Source of the DNA: Prauserella marina
GTDB taxonomy: Bacteria > Actinomycetota > Actinomycetes > Mycobacteriales > Pseudonocardiaceae
DNA length: 64,000 bases
NCBI RefSeq assembly: GCF_002240355.1
Contig: NZ_CP016353.1
Span: forward strand, 4,018,501 to 4,082,500
Direction: 5' to 3'
Program-made: the position numbers and the translations under genes
In this document: piece by piece, positions 16,994 to 25,049 of the stretch
Layout of the letters: every line of letters begins with the position of its first letter
Position numbering within the stretch: position 1 is the stretch's first letter
The notes under the pieces: generated by a model
What the model saw: the letters and a program-made list of their open reading frames with translations, nothing else
The model's database searches: none
What the model was told of the DNA's origin: nothing

Positions 16994-18430
16994 TCAGTGC
17001 GCGATGGCGACCGAGCGCGTGTTCAGGTATGCCTCCATCGCCTCGGGGCCGCCCTCGGTGCCGTAGCCCGAGTCCTTCACACCACCGAACGGCAGCTCGG
17101 CCGAGGGCATGGCCGGCATGTTCACCCACAGCATGCCGACCTCGACCTTGCGGGTCAGCTGGTCGGCCGTGGCCAGCGACCTGGTGAAGGCGTACCCGGC
17201 CAGGCCGTAGGAGAGCCGGTTGGCTTCGGCGATCGCGTCACCCAGGTCCTGGAAGCCGCGGATCGCCGCGACCGGGCCGAAGGGCTCCTCGTTGAACAGC
17301 TTGGCCTCGGCCGGCACGTCGTCGAGCACGGTGGGAGCCCAGAAATTACCGGCGTCGCCGATGCGCTCGCCGCCCGAGAGCACCGTCGCGCCGCGCTCGA
17401 CGGCATCGGCATACAGGGCCGACATCGCGTCGATACGCCGGGAGTTGGCCAGCGGGCCCATCTCGGTGCCCTCCGCCAGCCCGTCGCCGACGTTGAGGCC
17501 GGTCGCGAACTCCGCGAGCGCCTTGGAGAACTCCTGGCGCACGGAGTCGTGCACGAGGAATCGCGTCGGCGAGATGCAGACCTGGCCCGCGTTGCGGAAC
17601 TTCGCCCTCGACATCGCCTTGACGGCGAGCTCGACATCGGCGTCCTCGCACACGATGACCGGCGCGTGCCCGCCCAGCTCCATCGACACGCGCTTCATCT
17701 GCCTGCCTGCCAGCGCCGCGAGCTGCTTGCCGACCGCGGTCGAACCGGTGAAGGTGATCTTGCGGATCGCCGGGTGGGCGATCAGGTACTCCGAGATCTC
17801 GGCCGGATCGCCGTACACCAGCGCGAGCACCCCGGCGGGCAGACCGGCGTCCTGGAAGGCGCGCACGAGCGCCGCCGGGCTGGCCGGAGTCTCCTCCGGT
17901 GCCTTGACGACCATCGAGCAGCCCGAGGCCAGACCCGCTCCGAGCTTGCGCACCACCTGGTTGATCGGGAAGTTCCACGGCGTGAAGGCCGCGACCGGGC
18001 CCACCGGGTCCTTGACGACCAGCTGCTGGATCGCGGGGTTCGCGCGGTGCGGGACGGTGCGGCCGTAGACCCGGAAGCCCTCCTCGGCGAACCAGTCGAT
18101 GATGTCGGCGCCCGCGAGAATTTCGCCCTTGGCCTCCACCAGCGGCTTGCCCTGCTCGCGCGTCATCAGCGCGGCGATTTCATCGGCGCGGGCGCGCAGC
18201 AACTCGGCTGCCTTGCGCATGATCTTGCTTCGCTGGGCGGGCGTGTAGTCACGCCACACCTCGAAGCCGCGCCGCACCGAGTCGGCGGCGCGGTCGAGAT
18301 CCTGCCTGCTCGCGTGGGCCACGCGGCCGATGACCTGGCCGCTGGCCGGGTTCCGCACGTCGATCGTGCGGCTCTCCGCCGCATCCAGCCACTGATCGTC
18401 GATGAAGAGCTGGGTGTCTGGATAGGTCAT
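16994..18430 (-). CDS. NAD(P)-dependent aldehyde dehydrogenase (succinate-/ketoglutarate-semialdehyde type)
   Basis: A 478-residue aldehyde dehydrogenase. F-T-P-W-N-F-P begins the cofactor domain, F-T-G-S-T-A-V-G is the nucleotide loop, M-E-L-G-G-H-A-P holds the general-base Glu and N-A-G-Q-V-C-I the nucleophilic Cys. Overall it resembles GabD and 2-oxoglutarate-semialdehyde dehydrogenases. It is the last gene of the sugar-acid operon, where it could oxidise the aldehyde released by the KDPG-type aldolase or 2-oxoglutarate semialdehyde of a Weimberg-type route. The start at 18430 has GGAGGGAGG upstream. A 122-bp gap separates it from the transporter gene. Confidence 0.9.
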   Translation of the reverse strand: MTYPDTQLFIDDQWLDAAESRTIDVRNPASGQVIGRVAHASRQDLDRAADSVRRGFEVWRDYTPAQRSKIMRKAAELLRARADEIAALMTREQGKPLVEAKGEILAGADIIDWFAEEGFRVYGRTVPHRANPAIQQLVVKDPVGPVAAFTPWNFPINQVVRKLGAGLASGCSMVVKAPEETPASPAALVRAFQDAGLPAGVLALVYGDPAEISEYLIAHPAIRKITFTGSTAVGKQLAALAGRQMKRVSMELGGHAPVIVCEDADVELAVKAMSRAKFRNAGQVCISPTRFLVHDSVRQEFSKALAEFATGLNVGDGLAEGTEMGPLANSRRIDAMSALYADAVERGATVLSGGERIGDAGNFWAPTVLDDVPAEAKLFNEEPFGPVAAIRGFQDLGDAIAEANRLSYGLAGYAFTRSLATADQLTRKVEVGMLWVNMPAMPSAELPFGGVKDSGYGTEGGPEAMEAYLNTRSVAIAH

Positions 18431-18552
18431 CGAGAAGCCTCCCTCGGAGCGTGCACTCGCACGCGGCATCTGTGGACGATGAATAGGCCCGACCGTATAG
18501 GCAACGGCGAACGCGCACGTCATGTGATCGGTCACGATCGCCGATCGCGACG

Positions 18553-19968
18553 CTACGTGCCCGCGACCTTGATGCCGAACACCTCCGACACCGTGTAGAT
18601 CGCCAGCAGGAAGATCGCGATGCTGCTGACGACGAACGCGGCGGTGAGCCAGCGGTTGCGTTTGAAGCGCGCGTCCACCTCCAGCGTGCGCAAGCGCCAC
18701 ACGGCGACGAGCACGGCAAGCAGGAAGATCCCGGTCGCGATCGCGCCGATCTGCATCATCACCAGCGGCGACTGGACGAACAGGAACATCACCAGCCACA
18801 GCACGGGCAGGGTGAAGGTGAAGATCTTCAGCACTCGCGCGCGAACCGTGACGTCGTGCCAGTCGATCACACCGAGCAACCCGAGCGTGTTCGTCCACAG
18901 CCGGGGGACGGCGGCCGCGGAGGCGATGTTGGTGGAGAACAACACGACGATGGCACCGAACAGGAACAGGATCTCGGCCCACGGGCCAAGCGTGTCGGTG
19001 TAGATCCGCGACACCGTGGTGATCACGGCGTTGCCCTCGGGCACCAGGCCCTGCGGGTGCAGCACGCTCGCGCCCACCACGTAGAACGACAACGTGGTGA
19101 CCGTGCAGATGAGCCACGACACGAACACGTCGAGCTGCATCACCTTGATCCAGCCCTCGGCACGCTTGGCCCGCTCCTCGGTGCCGTCGTCGGGACCGGT
19201 CCAGCGCGCGTAGCCCTTCTCAAGGCACCAGTAGGTGTAGTTGGTCATGTCGTCGGCTCCGACACCGGTCGAGCCGAACATGGCCACGGCAAGGCCGACC
19301 GTGCCCGCCGGAATGGCGAAGCTCAGTCCGTCGGCGAAGTCGCCCCCGCTGTAGGAGAACGGGGTGAACGGCAGCACCAGCACGATCGCGACCGTGCTGA
19401 GTGTGAAGATCGCGACCGACCACGTGGTGAGCGCTTCCACGACGCTGTAGCGGTTGCTGCGCAACAACCCGATCGTCAGTGCGGTGATCACAACCGCCCA
19501 CACAGCCAGCGATCCTGAGCTCAGCGACTCGCCGACGATGGGAAACAGGATCGAACACGCGGCGGCCGTTCCGCCGATCACGCCACCACGCTGGAAGTTC
19601 TTCGCGAGATCGAGTCCGATCCAGAGCCAGTTGATCCAGCCCATGCGGCCGATCTTGGGCGGGACGGTGGAGTACCCGGCGAGCGCGGTCTTGCCGTTGA
19701 GAATCGCCCAGCGGGCCAGCTCCATCTGGACCCAGACCTTGACCGTCGCACCGACGATCACCATCCACAGCAGGACGAATCCCGCGCGGGCACCAAGCGA
19801 GGTCGTGACGATCAGCTCGCCCGATCCCACCACCGAGGCCGTCAGGATGATGCCGGGACCCAGGTAGCGCAGCCGACCGCGCAATGTCGTCGGCGCTTCC
19901 CTGGTGTCCTCGGCCCGGAGCCGGTAGGCGTCCTCAAGCTCCGCCCTCGGCGCGTCTTGGGTTGACAT
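18553..19968 (-). CDS. Nramp-related membrane transporter lacking the canonical metal-binding motifs
   Basis: A 471-residue, about 11-helix protein with the Nramp (MntH) fold pattern: an N-terminal L-G-P-G-I-I-L, a G-x-x-x-L-L-W segment and a conserved G-R helix order. The metal-binding D-P-G-N of helix 1 is replaced by G-S-G-E, and the helix-6 M-P-H region reads [10 protein letters not shown]. It should therefore not transport manganese or iron in the usual way. It lies between the KDPG-aldolase and aldehyde dehydrogenase genes of a sugar-acid operon and no other transporter is present there, so it may carry the sugar acid itself or a metal complex of it. This is inference. Start ATG 19968 with AAGGAAAG-like purines upstream. 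Confidence 0.85.
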   Translation of the reverse strand: MSTQDAPRAELEDAYRLRAEDTREAPTTLRGRLRYLGPGIILTASVVGSGELIVTTSLGARAGFVLLWMVIVGATVKVWVQMELARWAILNGKTALAGYSTVPPKIGRMGWINWLWIGLDLAKNFQRGGVIGGTAAACSILFPIVGESLSSGSLAVWAVVITALTIGLLRSNRYSVVEALTTWSVAIFTLSTVAIVLVLPFTPFSYSGGDFADGLSFAIPAGTVGLAVAMFGSTGVGADDMTNYTYWCLEKGYARWTGPDDGTEERAKRAEGWIKVMQLDVFVSWLICTVTTLSFYVVGASVLHPQGLVPEGNAVITTVSRIYTDTLGPWAEILFLFGAIVVLFSTNIASAAAVPRLWTNTLGLLGVIDWHDVTVRARVLKIFTFTLPVLWLVMFLFVQSPLVMMQIGAIATGIFLLAVLVAVWRLRTLEVDARFKRNRWLTAAFVVSSIAIFLLAIYTVSEVFGIKVAGT

Positions 19969-20025
19969 GGAAAGGCTTCCTTTCGACTCGGCGTCGTTGC
20001 CGGTGTCCGCCGCTGCGGAGTCGCG

Positions 20026-20643
20026 CTAGCGGGCCGTGGCCACGAGGCGGCGAGCCTGCTCGGTGAGCGCGGTGGTGTCGGCGAGGTCGCCGAGCAACTG
20101 GACCCCGACGCCGACGCCCGCGCAGCCCGCGTCGAGGCATTCGCGCGCCAGGTCCGGTCCGACACCGCCCGTGGCAAGCATCGGCACCTCGGGCAGCGGG
20201 CCCTTGAGCTGACGTATGTAGTCCGCTCCGACCGGAGCGATCGGGAACACCTTGACCAGGTCGGCGCCGAGCCGGGCAGCGCGGACGACCTCGGTGGCGG
20301 TGAACGCGCCGGGGATCACTCCGAGGCCGAGTTCCTTGGCGCGCTCGATCACGACCTCGTCCACATGCGGGCAGACGATGAAGCGCGCGCCCGCTTCGGC
20401 GGCGCGGGATACGTCGTCGCGGGTCATCACGGTGCCCGCCCCGACCGGCATGTCGTCGCCGTACTTCTCGCGCAGCGCCGAGATCGCGGCGAACGGCTCG
20501 CCCGCGTTGAGCGTCACCTCGAAAAGACGGATTCCTTGCGCGTACAGCAGCTCGGTGAGTTCGAGGCACTGCCGCCGCGACTGTCCTCTGTAGATCACCA
20601 TCGCGCGGTGCTCAAGCACCCTGCTCAGGACGTCGTTGGCCAT
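20026..20643 (-). CDS. KDPG/KDPGal-type 2-keto-3-deoxy acid aldolase
   Basis: A 205-residue class I aldolase of the Eda/DgoA family that cleaves a 2-keto-3-deoxy sugar acid (phosphate) to pyruvate plus an aldehyde. The catalytic Glu lies in L-F-E-V-T-L and the Schiff-base Lys in L-V-K-V-F-P, with the G-A-G-T-V strand and the T-G-G-V-G phosphate-binding loop between and after them. The start at ATG 20643 has GAGAGGAA upstream; the 30 codons before it in frame are noncoding. It follows the IlvD/Edd-type dehydratase by 28 bp, so dehydration and cleavage are encoded together. Confidence 0.9.
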   Translation of the reverse strand: MANDVLSRVLEHRAMVIYRGQSRRQCLELTELLYAQGIRLFEVTLNAGEPFAAISALREKYGDDMPVGAGTVMTRDDVSRAAEAGARFIVCPHVDEVVIERAKELGLGVIPGAFTATEVVRAARLGADLVKVFPIAPVGADYIRQLKGPLPEVPMLATGGVGPDLARECLDAGCAGVGVGVQLLGDLADTTALTEQARRLVATAR

Positions 20644-20671
20644 CGTGTTCCTCTCTCGTATGGGAGTTTCG

Positions 20672-22402
20672 TCAGAGATGCCTGCGGGGCACCGCGTGCC
20701 CGCGCCTGCCCTTGAGGAAGTCGAAGTCGGCACCGGTGTCGGCCTGGCGGACGTGCTTGCGGTACAGCCACGCGTAACCGGAACCGGTGTCGTCCGCGGG
20801 GGCGAGTTCGGCCGCCCTGCGGCGCAGCTCGTCCTCCGGCACGTCCATGTCGATGCGGCGCCCCGGCACGTCGAGCGTCACGGTGTCGCCGGTGCGCAGC
20901 AGCGCGAGCGGCCCTCCGGCCGCCGCCTCGGGCGCGACGTGGAGCACGACCGTGCCGTAGGAGGTGCCGCTCATCCGGCCGTCGGTGATGCGGACCATGT
21001 CCCGCACGCCCGCGTCGAGCAGTTTCTTCGGGATCGCCAGGTTGCCGATCTCCGGCATTCCCGGGTAGCCGGACGGCCCGGCGTTGCGCACCACGAGCAC
21101 GGTCGAGGCTTCGACAGGGAGGCCAGGCGAGTCGGCCTGGTCGTGGTACTCCTCGATCGTGTCGAAGACCAGCGCCGTCCCGCTGTGGCGCATCAGTTCT
21201 CCGGACGCGGCCGACACCTTGATCACGGCGCCGTCCGGCGCGAGGTTTCCGCGCAGCACGGCGGTGTGGCTACCGGCCTCGCGCAGGGGCTCGGCGCGGC
21301 TGCGGATCACCTCGGGTCCCCAGTTGCGCGCGTCGGCGCAGTTGTCGCCGAGGCAGCGGCCGGTGACGGTGGCGGCGTCGGTGTGCAGCAGGTCGCCCAG
21401 TTCCTTGATCACCGCGGGCACGCCGCCCGCGTAGGCGAACTCCTCCATCAGGAACCGCCCTGAGGGCAGCAGGTCCACGAGCAGCGGGATCTGCCCGGCG
21501 AGCGTGTCGAAGTCGTCGAGCGCGAGGTCGACCTCCGCGCGGCCCGCGATCGCGAGCAGATGCACCACGGCGTTGGTTGAGCCGCCGATGGCCGCGTTCA
21601 CTCGGATCGCGTTCTCGAACGACCTTCGGTCCAAAATGGACGACGGGGTCAGGCCCTCCTCCACCATCTCCACGACGCGGCCGCCCGCCTGCTCGGCGAT
21701 GCGGTGGCGTTGCGCGTCCACGGCGGGAATGGCGGCACTGCCTGGCAGTGAAAGGCCCAGCGCCTCGGTCAGGCACGCCATGGTTGAGGCCGTGCCCATC
21801 GTGGTGCAGTGCCCCGCGCTGCGCGAAAGGCACGCCTCCGCGATGGAGAAGTCCTCTTTGCTCATCCGGCCGGCGCGGACCTCTTCGCTGAACTGCCACA
21901 CGTGCGTGCCGGATCCGGCGTCGCAGCCGCGGAACTTGCCGTTGAGCATCGGGCCACCGGTGACCATCACGGCGGGCAGGTCGGCGCTGAGCGCGCCCAT
22001 CAGCTGCGCGGGCACCGTCTTGTCGCAGCCGCCGAGCAGCACGACGCCGTCGAGCGGGTTGGCCCGCAACGTCTCCTCCACGTCCATCGACATGAGGTTG
22101 CGGAACAACATCGCCGACGGCCGCATCAGCGTCTCGCCGAGCGAGATCGTCGGGAACTCCAGCGGAACACCGCCCGCCATCAGCACGCCGCGCTTGACCG
22201 CCTCGGCGACCTGCCGCAGATGGGCGTTGCAGGGTGCCAGGTCCGACCAGCTGTTGCAGATCCCGATCACGGGCCGCCCGTCGAACATCGACGCCGAATA
22301 CCCCTGGTTGTACATCTTCGACCGGTGAACGAAGCCGAGCTTGCCGTCGAGGCCGAACCACGCGGCGCTGCGCCGGGGTGACCCGTCGTTGTCTGGTTGC
22401 AT
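20672..22402 (-). CDS. IlvD/Edd-family sugar-acid dehydratase
   Basis: A 576-residue iron-sulfur dehydratase. Cluster Cys motifs are visible as I-C-N-S-W-S-D-L-x-P-C, G-G-C-D-K-T-V-P-A and S-A-G-H-C-T-T-M-G-T-A-S-T-M, with the substrate-binding Ser-Gly in R-M-S-G-T. The pentonate dehydratases (L-arabinonate, D-xylonate) have this length and N-terminal layout (R-S-x-x-W-F, M-Y-N-Q-G-Y-S), which fits better than branched-chain IlvD. It produces a 2-keto-3-deoxy acid for the aldolase downstream. Its promoter carries two TACATGCA operators (22434-22482). Confidence 0.88.
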   Translation of the reverse strand: MQPDNDGSPRRSAAWFGLDGKLGFVHRSKMYNQGYSASMFDGRPVIGICNSWSDLAPCNAHLRQVAEAVKRGVLMAGGVPLEFPTISLGETLMRPSAMLFRNLMSMDVEETLRANPLDGVVLLGGCDKTVPAQLMGALSADLPAVMVTGGPMLNGKFRGCDAGSGTHVWQFSEEVRAGRMSKEDFSIAEACLSRSAGHCTTMGTASTMACLTEALGLSLPGSAAIPAVDAQRHRIAEQAGGRVVEMVEEGLTPSSILDRRSFENAIRVNAAIGGSTNAVVHLLAIAGRAEVDLALDDFDTLAGQIPLLVDLLPSGRFLMEEFAYAGGVPAVIKELGDLLHTDAATVTGRCLGDNCADARNWGPEVIRSRAEPLREAGSHTAVLRGNLAPDGAVIKVSAASGELMRHSGTALVFDTIEEYHDQADSPGLPVEASTVLVVRNAGPSGYPGMPEIGNLAIPKKLLDAGVRDMVRITDGRMSGTSYGTVVLHVAPEAAAGGPLALLRTGDTVTLDVPGRRIDMDVPEDELRRRAAELAPADDTGSGYAWLYRKHVRQADTGADFDFLKGRRGHAVPRRHL

Positions 22403-22433
22403 TGTCGCTGTCGCTCCACAGTGAGGCGGTTCT

Positions 22434-22482
22434 ACATGCAGAATAGATCCGCAGCATAGATTTTTACAAAGTTACATGCAAT
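22434..22482 (-). promoter_or_regulatory. promoter of the dehydratase operon with two GntR-type operator sites
   Basis: On the minus strand TTGCAT (22477-22482) and TATGCT (22454-22459) are spaced exactly 17 bp. TTACATGCAA (22473-22482) covers the -35 box and TACATGCA (22434-22441) lies just past the start site, 40 bp away. The same TTTACATGCA stands in front of the GntR gene at 24332-24341. That layout fits repression by the FCD-type GntR protein of this cluster. Confidence 0.65.
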
Positions 22483-22521
22483 ATCCAGTTACAGCTGTAC
22501 CCGCGAAGTTCCGAGGACCCG

Positions 22522-23658
22522 TCAGTCCCCGGTCGCGACCTCGGTGTCGGTCACCGCGGCGACCGCGATCTCGTCGAGGCGCGCGCCGAGCCCCGGCAGG
22601 TCCGGCAGATCGATGAGCCCCTTCTCCGGCACGGGTGGACCGACCAGCAGCGGGTCGCGCAACGGGTTGTCCCTGACGTCGTACTCGAACCCGGCTACCG
22701 GGCCGGACATCGCGGCCAGCTGGAGCGTCGCCGCGAAAGCCACCGCGCCGCCGTAGAGGTGGGGCAGCACGGACTTGCCGTTGGCGCCGGCGAGCTGGCA
22801 GATCGTGAGCGCCTCGGTGAGCCCGCCCGTCTTGGCGAGGTCCGGCTGCAGGACCGCGATCGCCGGCGAGGCCGCGAAGTCGCGGAACTCGGCGACACCG
22901 TAAAGGTTTTCCCCCGTCGCGATCGGCAGCCCGGTGCGGCGGTGCAGCTCCTCAAGCCCGCCGAGCGGGTTGCCCCGCAATGGCTCCTCGATCCACTCGA
23001 CACCCGCGTCGGCGAGCAGCGGCGCCATGGCGACGGCGTCGGCGAGGTCCCACGCCTGGTTGGCGTCGGCGTAGAGGGCCACGTCCCTGCCGATCGCCTC
23101 GCGCGCCTCGGCGAGATTACGCTCGTCGGTGGCCCGGCCGAAGCCGAGTTTGACCTTCACCGCCGGGTACCCTCCGGCAACGCACTCGCGTGCCTTCGCG
23201 GCGACGTCAGCGGGACCGAGACTGCTGGCATAGACCGGAATCCGGTCGCGGACGCGCCCACCGGCCAGCGCGCTCACCGCCGTACCAGCCCGCTGCCCCG
23301 CCAGATCCCACAGCGCGAGGTCGGCACCACTGATGGCCTGCCGGATCGGCCCCGGCGCGCCCCATTGCCTTCCCAGCGGATCGAGCCGCGAGCACAACCG
23401 CTCGTGCAGTGCCGAGATCCGCGTCGAGTCCTGGCCGAGCAGCAACGGGAACACACCGTCGCGCAACGTCGCGACGCGTTCGTGGGCCGCCCACGGCGGA
23501 TAGTTGATCCAGCTTTCGCCTCGGCCGGTGAGACCGTCGTCGGTCGTCACCTCCACGAGCACGATCGAGCGGTCGCGCAGCGGGGAGAACGACATCGCGA
23601 TGCCGTCTCCGACGGGCGCCCGCAGCACACGGAGGCGGGCGCCGACGATGCGGCTCAC
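22522..23658 (-). CDS. mandelate racemase/enolase-superfamily sugar-acid dehydratase
   Basis: A 378-residue enolase-superfamily enzyme of the mandelate racemase group. It carries the K-x-K motif A-V-K-V-K, metal ligands D (Y-A-D-A-N-Q-A-W), E (I-E-E-P) and E (T-G-E-N), and the Asp-His region of L-Q-P-D-L and L-P-H-L. These features fit acid-sugar dehydratases of the gluconate/galactonate or glucarate type, and also racemases. The GTG start overlaps the GntR stop (GTGA). With an IlvD/Edd enzyme in the same cluster, the two dehydratases may act on different epimers or on successive steps. Confidence 0.87.
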   Translation of the reverse strand: MSRIVGARLRVLRAPVGDGIAMSFSPLRDRSIVLVEVTTDDGLTGRGESWINYPPWAAHERVATLRDGVFPLLLGQDSTRISALHERLCSRLDPLGRQWGAPGPIRQAISGADLALWDLAGQRAGTAVSALAGGRVRDRIPVYASSLGPADVAAKARECVAGGYPAVKVKLGFGRATDERNLAEAREAIGRDVALYADANQAWDLADAVAMAPLLADAGVEWIEEPLRGNPLGGLEELHRRTGLPIATGENLYGVAEFRDFAASPAIAVLQPDLAKTGGLTEALTICQLAGANGKSVLPHLYGGAVAFAATLQLAAMSGPVAGFEYDVRDNPLRDPLLVGPPVPEKGLIDLPDLPGLGARLDEIAVAAVTDTEVATGD

Positions 23659-24323
23659 TCGGCGGTCTCGGTCTGCTGGAGCAGCACGGTGCGCAGGCGG
23701 AAGATGTGGGCGCGGGCGGCCTGCTCCGCCGCCGTGGCGTCGCCGGACTCGATCGCGGTGAGGATCGCGCGATGGTCGTCGATCGCCTGCCTCGGACCCG
23801 CGGTCACCGTCGTGGTGCGCATGGCGAGCCGCACCTGGGTCTGCACGTCGTCGAGCAATCGCACGAGCTCCGGGTTGGCCGCGGCCTCGCGAATGAGGCG
23901 ATGGAACCGGAGGTCGGCCTCGGTGCTCGCGGCCAGGTCGGCGGTGCGCATCGCGGCCTCGTGCTCGTCGAGCGCCTCCTTCAGCGCCCGCACCAGCTTG
24001 CGGCCCGCGTTCTCGACGGCCAGCCGCGCGGCCAGCCCTTCGAGCACCTCGCGGATTTCGTAGATGGAGGCCAGCTCGGCGGTGCCGACCCGCGCGACGA
24101 CGGCACCGCGGCGCGGTTCCTCACGAGCCAGCCGCTCCTGCACGAGCCGCAGCACCGCGTCGCGCACGGGGCTGCGGCTGACCTCAAGCGACTCGGCGAG
24201 CGCGGGCACACTCAGGCGCGCGCCGGGAGCCAGCTCGCCGGTGAAGATCATCTCGCGCAACCGTTCATAGACCGCGTCGGCGACCCTCGTGCGCGTCGCG
24301 GTCTTCTCGTTCACTCCGACCAT
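23655..24323 (-). CDS. GntR-family regulator, FCD (FadR) subgroup
   Basis: A 222-residue regulator. The winged helix (V-Y-E-R-L-R-E-M-I-F-T-G-E-L-x-P-G, then E-S-L-E-V-S-R-S-P-V-R-D-A-V) is followed by an all-helical FCD effector domain with metal-binding positions D-L-R-F-H, D-D-H-x-A-I and the final A-R-A-H-I. Such proteins usually bind hydroxy or sugar acids and repress sugar-acid operons. It heads the leftward cluster, and its leader contains TTTACATGCA, the same site found twice in the dehydratase promoter, so autoregulation is likely. Confidence 0.92.
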   Translation of the reverse strand: MVGVNEKTATRTRVADAVYERLREMIFTGELAPGARLSVPALAESLEVSRSPVRDAVLRLVQERLAREEPRRGAVVARVGTAELASIYEIREVLEGLAARLAVENAGRKLVRALKEALDEHEAAMRTADLAASTEADLRFHRLIREAAANPELVRLLDDVQTQVRLAMRTTTVTAGPRQAIDDHRAILTAIESGDATAAEQAARAHIFRLRTVLLQQTETAE

Positions 24324-24331
24324 GTCCGGAG

Positions 24332-24341
24332 TTTACATGCA
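24332..24341 (-). promoter_or_regulatory. GntR operator site in the leader of the GntR gene
   Basis: TTTACATGCA eight bases upstream of the start codon (on the opposite strand TGCATGTAAA). It is the third copy in the cluster of the element seen at 22434 and 22473. A partial copy, ATTTACATTC, follows at 24351-24360. Placement between promoter and start codon fits autorepression. Confidence 0.55.
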
Positions 24342-24385
24342 GATAGAAAGATTTACATTCCGCTCGGTGCAAAGTGATCGAGACC

Positions 24386-24414
24386 ACCGACCATTTCGGT
24401 CGGTATACCTACCG
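24386..24414. promoter_or_regulatory. TetR-type operator upstream of the tetR-mmpL unit
   Basis: ACCGACC (24386-24392) and GGTCGGT (24398-24404) form a perfect 7-bp inverted repeat with a 5-bp centre, followed at once by CGGTA-TACC-TACCG (24401-24414). Such ACCGACC/GGTCGGT dyads are typical TetR operators of drug-efflux genes. It lies 33 bp before the TetR start. Confidence 0.6.
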
Positions 24415-24446
24415 TTGTGGTCGGCATTCTGCGTATCGTCGGGAAC

Positions 24447-25043
24447 ATGGCACGCACCTTCCGGCAGGACGCGGACGAGCGGATCCTCGACCGCGCCGCC
24501 GGGCTCTTCGCTCAGCGGGGCTTCGCCCACACCTCCTTGCAGGCACTCGCCGACGCGGTCGGCCTCTCCAAAGCCGGGCTGCTGCACCACTTTCCCAGCA
24601 AGGAAGCGATCTACGACGCCGCGCTCAACATGGGAAAAACACAGGGCGAAGTGCTCTTCGACCGGGCGCTGCGGCTTCCGGTCGGGCCCGATCGCGACCG
24701 GCTCGCCGTGGAACTGCTGATCGACTTCGCACTGGAACGCCCCGGCCTTGTCGCGCTGGCGTCGCGGTCGATCACCACGCTCGGCAGCGAGGAGGCGGAC
24801 CCCGCCGACGAAACCAGCGCGTTCGCCTTCGAAGTCTTCGGGGTCGATCCGGAATCGGGCGATCCCGAACGGATAGCCAGGGTCGCGGGCATGCTCGGCG
24901 CCCTGGTCGTGCTCATCCTGGTCGCCAACCACCTGGGGGACAAAACCACGTGGCGGCGGCACATCATCGCGACCTGTCTCGACACGCTCGGCCACCGCAG
25001 TCCGGGTCTCCCTTCAACCGACCACGCTCAGGTGGAGGCCTGA
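24447..25043 (+). CDS. TetR-family transcriptional regulator
   Basis: A 198-residue TetR repressor. The helix-turn-helix lies at residues 10-55 (I-L-D-R-A-A-G-L-F-A-Q-R-G-F, then L-A-D-A-V-G-L-S-K-A-G-L-L-H-H-F-P-S-K), and the rest is the all-helical ligand and dimer domain. It is followed six bases later by an MMPL exporter and preceded by a TetR-type dyad, so it most likely represses itself and the pump in the absence of the exported compound. The ATG at 24447 is chosen; a GTG 30 bases upstream would place start codons within the operator region. Confidence 0.92.
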   Translation: MARTFRQDADERILDRAAGLFAQRGFAHTSLQALADAVGLSKAGLLHHFPSKEAIYDAALNMGKTQGEVLFDRALRLPVGPDRDRLAVELLIDFALERPGLVALASRSITTLGSEEADPADETSAFAFEVFGVDPESGDPERIARVAGMLGALVVLILVANHLGDKTTWRRHIIATCLDTLGHRSPGLPSTDHAQVEA

Positions 25044-25049
25044 TTCCGC

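Noticed and set aside
16748-18598. 616-codon open frame on the plus strand
   Set aside because: It lies opposite the aldehyde dehydrogenase gene, its product is Arg/His/Gly-rich without any domain, and such antisense frames are expected in GC-rich DNA.
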